From positions 1-10,841 of the forward strand of contig DAOUWH010000028.1 of the NCBI GenBank assembly GCA_030667205.1: a stretch of DNA of 10,841 nt. Direction: 5' to 3'. A program made the position numbers and the translations under genes. Of this stretch, positions 6,435 through 10,841 are shown piece by piece. The stretch is from Nitrospirota bacterium. Its GTDB lineage: Bacteria; Nitrospirota; Thermodesulfovibrionia; Thermodesulfovibrionales; JdFR-86. Position 1 is the first letter of the stretch; each line of letters opens with the position of its first letter. The notes beneath the pieces are model-generated. The model ran no database searches. It was given only the letters and a program-made list of their open reading frames with translations, and was not told where the DNA came from.

Positions 6435-7424
6435 ATGATAGACGCCGGCCTTCCGCTCGTGCAGGCCCTGGACATCCTCTCGACCCAGGTGGAGAACAAG
6501 AGCCTCGCCAAGACCCTCGCTGTCATCAAGAGCGACGTTGAAAGCGGCGCCACCTACGCCGACGCGCTCGGGAAACACCCGAAGTCGTTCAGCGAACTCT
6601 ATGTGAACATGGTCGCGGCAGGCGAGGCCGGAGGCATCCTGGACACCATCCTCAACAGGCTGGCCGCATACATAGAGAAGGCCATGAAGCTCGCCAAACA
6701 GGTCAAGAGCGCCCTGGTATACCCTATTACCATCTCGATTGTGGCAATCGTCATAGTGGCAGTCATAATGATATTCGTCGTGCCGGTATTTACAGAGATG
6801 TTCGAGACCCTCGGAGGCTCTCTCCCGCTTCCCACAAAGATCGTCGTCACAATCAGCAATTTCCTCAAGGGCTACGGCGGCCTTTTCCTACTGGGATTAA
6901 TCGTAGGCTTTTCCATATTCCTGAACCGCTTCAAGAAGACCAAAAAAGGACAATATATAGTCGACAGCATATTGCTCAAGATCCCCATCTTCGGCGTGCT
7001 CCTCCAGAAAGTCGCGATCTCGAAGTTCACAAGGACCATGGGGACCCTCACCAGTAGCGGCGTGCCCATCCTCGACGGGCTTGAGATAACCGCAAAGACC
7101 TCGGGAAACAAGGTCATAGAGAAGGCGATAATGGAAGTGCGCACGGCCGTCACCGAGGGCAAGACTCTCGCCGAGCCGCTAATGAAGGCAAAGGTTTTCC
7201 CGCCCATGGTCACGCACATGATCGCGGTCGGAGAATCAACTGGGGCCATAGACAACATGATGACCAAGATAGCGGACTTCTACGACGACGAGGTCGACAG
7301 TACCGTGGCAAACCTCACAGCGATGATGGAGCCGCTCCTGATGGTCTTCCTGGGCACTACTGTGGGTTTTATCATCATCGCCATGTACATGCCGATATTC
7401 AAGATGATAACCTTGATCGACTAA
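6435..7424 (+). CDS. pilC: Main open part of pilC downstream of the TGA (both T2SSF domains, N-terminus missing)
   Basis: This is the longest uninterrupted part of pilC, 329 residues from ATG 6435, and what an automatic gene caller would probably report. It holds most of both GspF/T2SSF repeats, marked by the paired motifs AAGEAGGILD (61-70) and AVGESTGAID (264-273). Three membrane segments lie near residues 93-118, 147-164 and 299-321. A product starting here would lack about 18 conserved residues between the TGA and this ATG, including FTRQFAT, so normal function from this start is doubtful. Between the TGA and 6435 there is no other in-frame ATG, GTG or TTG. Confidence 0.7.
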   Translation: MIDAGLPLVQALDILSTQVENKSLAKTLAVIKSDVESGATYADALGKHPKSFSELYVNMVAAGEAGGILDTILNRLAAYIEKAMKLAKQVKSALVYPITISIVAIVIVAVIMIFVVPVFTEMFETLGGSLPLPTKIVVTISNFLKGYGGLFLLGLIVGFSIFLNRFKKTKKGQYIVDSILLKIPIFGVLLQKVAISKFTRTMGTLTSSGVPILDGLEITAKTSGNKVIEKAIMEVRTAVTEGKTLAEPLMKAKVFPPMVTHMIAVGESTGAIDNMMTKIADFYDDEVDSTVANLTAMMEPLLMVFLGTTVGFIIIAMYMPIFKMITLID

Positions 7425-7431
7425 AGCAGCC

Positions 7432-9000
7432 ATGCCCGAAGACGCCCTGATCAGAAGGCTAAAGACCCTGATAGCATTCAGGGTCTTTTTCGTTACGGCG
7501 CTCCTGGGCACGTTCTTCGTCTTCCAGATTGGCTACAAGATCTTCCCGTTCCCCGCCTCCGTGCTCCACCTGATCGCGTTCCTCTATGCGCTGACAATTG
7601 TTTACTCCCTCCTTCTTGGAAAGGTTAAAAACAGCACCTTCAGCCACGTGCAGCTGAGCCTCGACGCGGTAGCCGTAGTGGTACTCATATTTTTGACCGG
7701 CGGGATAGAGAGCTGGTTTTCCTCCCTGATGCTCCTGGTAGTGATCGCATCGGCCATAATGCTCGGCAGAAAGGCGGGCTACTTCAACGCCATATTCATG
7801 AGCATCCTCTACGGCTCTCTCGTCGATTTGCAGTTCTACGGCCTTCTGCCGCTCCCGCACAACCCCCTGCTCTCGGAAAGAGACTTCCTCTACAACATTT
7901 TCTCCCACATACTTGCGCTTTACCTCACCGCATATCTCATGGGCTATCTGATGTCGAGGCTGGAGAAGAAAGACATAGACTTCGAAGACCTCACCCTCTT
8001 TACCGGGGATGTCATAGAGAACACCCCAAGCGGCCTCTTCACAACGGACCTCCTGGGCAGGATACTGATTTTCAACAGGGCCGCCGAGAAGATAACCGGG
8101 GTTGCCAGGACCGAGGCATACGGCCACGATGCCTCCGAGATATTCCCATTCCTGGGCAGGATAAGCGAAAAGAACCGCATCGAGGAGGAAGCCGAATACG
8201 GCGGGCGCAAAAAGATCATAGGCCTTACCGTATCCCTGATGAGGGACGCAAAAGGCAAGGACACAGGGTTCATCGGCGCGTTCCAGGACCTCACGGAGCT
8301 TAAAAGAATGGCCGAGGAGATCAAGCAGAAGGAGAAATGGGCGGCAATTGGCGAGCTTTCGGCCAATATCGCGCACGAGATAAGAAACCCCCTGGCCTCG
8401 CTGAAGAGCTCCATAGAGATGCTTCGCGAAGACGCCACCCCCTCCGAGAAAAAAGATACACTCATGTCCATCGCCATAAGCGAGATGGACAGGCTCAACC
8501 GCATTATCTCCGATTTTCTTGCCTATTCAAGGCCGAGTTCGCTCGATGTCCAGGACTGCGACCTCCGGAGCATCCTGGACAAAACGCTCGACCTGCTCGG
8601 CAACAGACAATCGCAGGGCGTTACGATCCTGAAAAACTACTCCGGCCCGCTGGAAATAAAGGCCGACCCCCTCAAGCTCGAGCAGGTATTCCTGAACCTC
8701 GAGCTCAACGCCCTTGAGTCCATGCCCCAGGGCGGCAGCCTCGAAGTAAGCGCCTCCGGGCAAGACGACAACGTGGAGATAACCTTTGCAGACACCGGCG
8801 GGGGCATCCCCGTGGACGAGCATGAAAAGGTTTTCTACCCCTTCTTCACAACCAAGGCAGAGGGCACGGGGCTTGGGCTAAGCATCGCGCACAGGATCAT
8901 CGAGGACCATAACGGACGGATTACGCTGAACAGTAACCCCGGGGGCGGAGCTACTTTCAGCATACTGATGCCGAGGAACAATGCGGAAATCCAAAGCTAA
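7432..9000 (+). CDS. pilS: Membrane sensor histidine kinase PilS
   Basis: The 522-residue protein is the sensor of the PilS/PilR two-component system, which controls pilin transcription. The N-terminal 175 residues hold about six membrane segments (near 12-33, 42-62, 74-90, 96-112, 116-138, 152-174), as in PilS. A PAS domain (about 185-295) follows. The HisKA domain has the phospho-acceptor H315 in AHEIRNP. The ATPase domain shows the N box with N426 (LNLELNALES), G1 DTGGGIP (454-460), F box FYPFFTTK (468-475) and G2 GTGLGLS (478-484). All catalytic motifs are intact. It begins seven bases after pilC with no strong SD, suggesting coupling to pilC translation; a premature pilC stop could therefore lower its expression. 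Its last 20 bases overlap pilR. Confidence 0.93.
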   Translation: MPEDALIRRLKTLIAFRVFFVTALLGTFFVFQIGYKIFPFPASVLHLIAFLYALTIVYSLLLGKVKNSTFSHVQLSLDAVAVVVLIFLTGGIESWFSSLMLLVVIASAIMLGRKAGYFNAIFMSILYGSLVDLQFYGLLPLPHNPLLSERDFLYNIFSHILALYLTAYLMGYLMSRLEKKDIDFEDLTLFTGDVIENTPSGLFTTDLLGRILIFNRAAEKITGVARTEAYGHDASEIFPFLGRISEKNRIEEEAEYGGRKKIIGLTVSLMRDAKGKDTGFIGAFQDLTELKRMAEEIKQKEKWAAIGELSANIAHEIRNPLASLKSSIEMLREDATPSEKKDTLMSIAISEMDRLNRIISDFLAYSRPSSLDVQDCDLRSILDKTLDLLGNRQSQGVTILKNYSGPLEIKADPLKLEQVFLNLELNALESMPQGGSLEVSASGQDDNVEITFADTGGGIPVDEHEKVFYPFFTTKAEGTGLGLSIAHRIIEDHNGRITLNSNPGGGATFSILMPRNNAEIQS

Positions 9001-10345
9001 GATACTCGTTGTCGAAGACGAGAAAAGCATGCGGGAGATACTTACCATGCTCCTTGAGGAAGAGGGCTACGGCGTCGTGGCGGCCGCGGACGGCAAGGAG
9101 GGGGTCGGCTGGCTTCAGAAAGACATCTTCGACATTATCATCACCGACATCAAGATGCCCGGGGCCGACGGGTTCGAGATTCTCGCCAAGTCCCAGGAGC
9201 TTTCCCCTGAGACGGCCGTAATAATGATTACCGCCTTTGGTACGCTGGAGGCCGCGCTTGAGGCGATGAAGCTCGGGGCGTACGACTACATACACAAACC
9301 TTTCAAGATCGACGAGATACGGTTGATTGTGAGAAACACCCTCGACACAAAGAGGCTCCGGACCGAGGTCTCCCTCCTGAGGGAAACGGTAAAGAGCACC
9401 TACGAGGTCGAAAATATAATCGGCAAGAGCCCAAAGATGCAGGAACTCATGAGGCTTATCCCCAAAGTAGCCCGGACGGTCTCAAACGTCCTCATAACCG
9501 GTGAGTCCGGCACAGGCAAGGAGCTTGTCGCCGTCGCACTGCACAACCTGAGCCCCGGGAGCGATAAGAACTTCGTCGCCATCAACTGCGCCTCCTTCCC
9601 CGAGGGCCTGCTGGAGAGCGAGATATTCGGGCACATGAAAGGCGCATTCACCGGGGCCGTGCAGAACAAGCTCGGGCTGTTCGAGGTAGCGGACGAGGGT
9701 ACGCTGTTCCTCGATGAGATTGCCGAGATGCCCGCAAGCCTCCAGTCGAAGCTCTTAAGGGCAATCGAGACGAGCACCTTCAGGAGGGTCGGCGGCACGG
9801 CCGACATCAAGGTAAACGTGAGAATAATCGCCGCAACGAACAAGGACCTGAAAAAGGAGTGCGACTCGGGCAGGTTCAGGGAAGACCTCTTCTTCAGGCT
9901 CGACGTCATACCGCTTCACATGCCGCCCCTCAGGGAAAGGAAAGAGGACATCCCGCTTCTTGTGGAGCACTTCCTCCGGAAATACTCCGAAAAATCCATA
10001 CAGATCTCGGGCAGCGCCATGAGCCTCCTTGTGAACTGCCCTTGGAAAGGCAACGTAAGGGAGCTTGAAAACATTATAGAGAGGGTGCTCATTTTTACCG
10101 ACACCGAATTGATAACGGCTACGGACCTTCCCTCCGAGCTGGCCCTTACCTCGGAGAAGCCCGCAGGGCTGCCTGCGGTCGAGCAGGGAGGCATCGACGT
10201 CGAAGACGTCCTCAGGAAGCTCGAGAGAAACTACCTGCTTGAGGCCCTCACGCTTGCGGGCGGGAAAAAGACCGAGGCGGCAAAGCTCCTGAACCTTTCC
10301 TTCCGCTCCTTAAGGCACAAACTCTCAAAGCACGGCATCAAGTAG
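8981..10345 (+). CDS. pilR: Sigma-54-dependent response regulator PilR
   Basis: This 454-residue NtrC-family activator has three domains. The receiver (about 6-120) has the acidic pair E12/D13, phospho-acceptor D56, T84 and K106. The AAA+ domain (about 145-370) has Walker A GESGTGKE (174-181), the sigma-54 contact loop GAFTGA (221-226) and Walker B FLDE (243-246). The C-terminal Fis-type helix-turn-helix spans about 415-451. It should remodel sigma-54 polymerase at its target promoters, classically pilA, when phosphorylated by PilS. The ATG at 8981 lies inside the end of pilS (20-bp overlap), with GAGGA just upstream, and gives a normal receiver N-terminus. The paired gene and the T4P operon support PilR over other NtrC-type regulators. 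Its pilA target is not in this window. Confidence 0.93.
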   Translation: MRKSKAKILVVEDEKSMREILTMLLEEEGYGVVAAADGKEGVGWLQKDIFDIIITDIKMPGADGFEILAKSQELSPETAVIMITAFGTLEAALEAMKLGAYDYIHKPFKIDEIRLIVRNTLDTKRLRTEVSLLRETVKSTYEVENIIGKSPKMQELMRLIPKVARTVSNVLITGESGTGKELVAVALHNLSPGSDKNFVAINCASFPEGLLESEIFGHMKGAFTGAVQNKLGLFEVADEGTLFLDEIAEMPASLQSKLLRAIETSTFRRVGGTADIKVNVRIIAATNKDLKKECDSGRFREDLFFRLDVIPLHMPPLRERKEDIPLLVEHFLRKYSEKSIQISGSAMSLLVNCPWKGNVRELENIIERVLIFTDTELITATDLPSELALTSEKPAGLPAVEQGGIDVEDVLRKLERNYLLEALTLAGGKKTEAAKLLNLSFRSLRHKLSKHGIK

Positions 10346-10404
10346 ACGGGCAAATCCCCACCGGCTTTGTTTCAACTGTGGCCCTGAGACAGGGTATCTA
10401 TGTA

Positions 10405-10453
10405 AGAAAATGCGCTTTTTAAAATTTGCGCCGGTTTAAAAAGCGCATTTTCT
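10405..10453. terminator. Long perfect inverted repeat, probable bidirectional terminator
   Basis: Two perfect 19-bp arms (10405-10423 and 10435-10453) flank an 11-base loop (10424-10434). The stem has a GCGC core with A/T runs at both ends, so each strand would give a stable hairpin followed by a U-rich stretch within the arm (AUUUUCU). It sits between the convergent ends of pilR (10345) and the haem protein gene (10471), where a shared terminator is expected. The stem is long for a simple terminator, so a small palindromic repeat element is an alternative. Confidence 0.75.
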
Positions 10454-10470
10454 CCGTGCTGCGATACGGT

Positions 10471-10841
10471 CTACCTCACCTTTCCGGTCCAGACGTAGTC
10501 GTTGTCCCCGCTCTTTCCGTGGCACTTTATGCAGGCCCCGACCTTACCGGCGGCCTCTGCCTTTCCGTCAGGGGCGTAGCTGACCCAGAACCAGTCCCCC
10601 GCCCCGGGGTTATAACCTTTTATCTTGTGCATTACGGAAAGTCCCGTGAACTCCTTGTCGGGGGTATAGTTTTCCTTGACGATTATCGAGCCTTCCCTCA
10701 TCCCCGTCTTTTTCCTTATGGAACGGTAGGCGATGTCGTTTACAAAAGTCGTAAGGAGCATCCCGTGGGGCTCCGTGCCCTCGTAGAGCCTCCCCTTGCC
10801 CGGCCAGAGTTTCCATGCCCTGTAAGGCTCATATTTTATTA
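10471..10841 (-). CDS. Cytochrome P460-like haem protein, C-terminal part (cut by the window edge)
   Basis: The open frame runs from the stop at 10471 to the window edge at 10841 with no interruption, so the true start lies outside. At least 122 residues are present. They show cytochrome P460/c'-beta-type features: an early WPGKGRLYEGTEPHG stretch, FVNDIAYRS, a REGSIIVKENY strand, WFWVSYAPDG, and a single C-terminal haem motif CIKCH (followed by DYVW) near the end. The family binds c-type haem in the periplasm. Some members oxidise hydroxylamine and others bind NO or have unknown roles; the residue that makes the Lys-haem crosslink cannot be judged from this fragment. An internal ATG at 10761 is probably not the start, because family-like sequence continues upstream of it. 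It is convergent with pilR. Confidence 0.75.
   Translation of the reverse strand, partial: IKYEPYRAWKLWPGKGRLYEGTEPHGMLLTTFVNDIAYRSIRKKTGMREGSIIVKENYTPDKEFTGLSVMHKIKGYNPGAGDWFWVSYAPDGKAEAAGKVGACIKCHGKSGDNDYVWTGKVR

Larger units (their letters stand above)
6207..7424 (+). pseudogene. pilC: pilC (type IV pilus inner-membrane platform protein) interrupted by an in-frame TGA at codon 58
   Basis: Read from ATG 6207, the frame gives a PilC/GspF-family protein of normal length (405 codons before the TAA at 7424) except for a TGA at 6378-6380. The 57 residues before it (MATTFQWSGK..., ending FLSLSFL) match the usual PilC N-terminus. The residues straight after it (EQKVTQKDIVVFTRQFATM) match the conserved start of the first T2SSF domain. 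Both sides are in the same frame, so no indel is needed: one base change, for example TGA to GGA or CGA, would restore the gene. PilC is the membrane platform on which PilB and PilT act. It lies three bases after pilT and seven before pilS. Alternatives are a real null allele, a sequencing or assembly error, or stop read-through. I cannot tell which. Confidence 0.85.

Noticed and set aside
10382..10394. Small hairpin CCCTG-AGA-CAGGG after pilR as the terminator
   Set aside because: The stem is only five base pairs and no T run follows. The larger palindrome just downstream (10405-10453) is a far better candidate.

Overview
The window holds a type IV pilus (T4P) motor and regulation operon, flanked by a divergent pair of secreted M16-family peptidase genes and by two c-type haem protein genes. 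The DNA is GC-rich, makes heavy use of ATA (Ile) and AGG (Arg) codons, and has the gene order pilB-pilT-pilC-pilS-pilR. Together with a small multihaem cytochrome, this suggests a Gram-negative, probably anaerobic or respiratory bacterium of the broad Desulfobacterota/Desulfuromonadales or Nitrospirota kind. The lineage is inferred from style and synteny, not from a marker gene.

Layout. Minus strand, 8-364: exported tetrahaem c-type cytochrome with its own good promoter and Shine-Dalgarno (SD) site. Minus strand, 3110 down to 448: two M16 zinc-peptidase-like genes overlapping by ATGA. The first (1797-3110) has the full HXXEH zinc site and the second (448-1800) has lost it, so they look like the catalytic and non-catalytic halves of a heterodimer. 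3111-3259: AT-rich divergent intergenic region. Plus strand, 3260-10345: pilB (assembly ATPase), pilT (retraction ATPase), pilC (inner-membrane platform), pilS (sensor kinase) and pilR (sigma-54 activator), nearly gapless. 10405-10453: a perfect 19-bp inverted repeat that fits a bidirectional terminator. Minus strand, 10841 down to 10471: the C-terminal part of a cytochrome P460-like haem protein, cut by the window edge.

How they work together: PilB and PilT would power extension and retraction on the PilC platform, and PilS/PilR would tune sigma-54-dependent pilin transcription. The pilin gene pilA, which often follows pilR in Geobacter-type loci, is not present here.

The main anomaly is that pilC carries an in-frame TGA at codon 58 (6378-6380), although its reading frame is otherwise intact from 6207 to 7424. 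It is a nonsense mutation, a sequence error or an unrecognised recoding event. I see no clear evidence for a wholly new system. The other points worth checking are possible leaderless starts on both sides of the divergent region and an inverted repeat overlapping the pilB -35 box.
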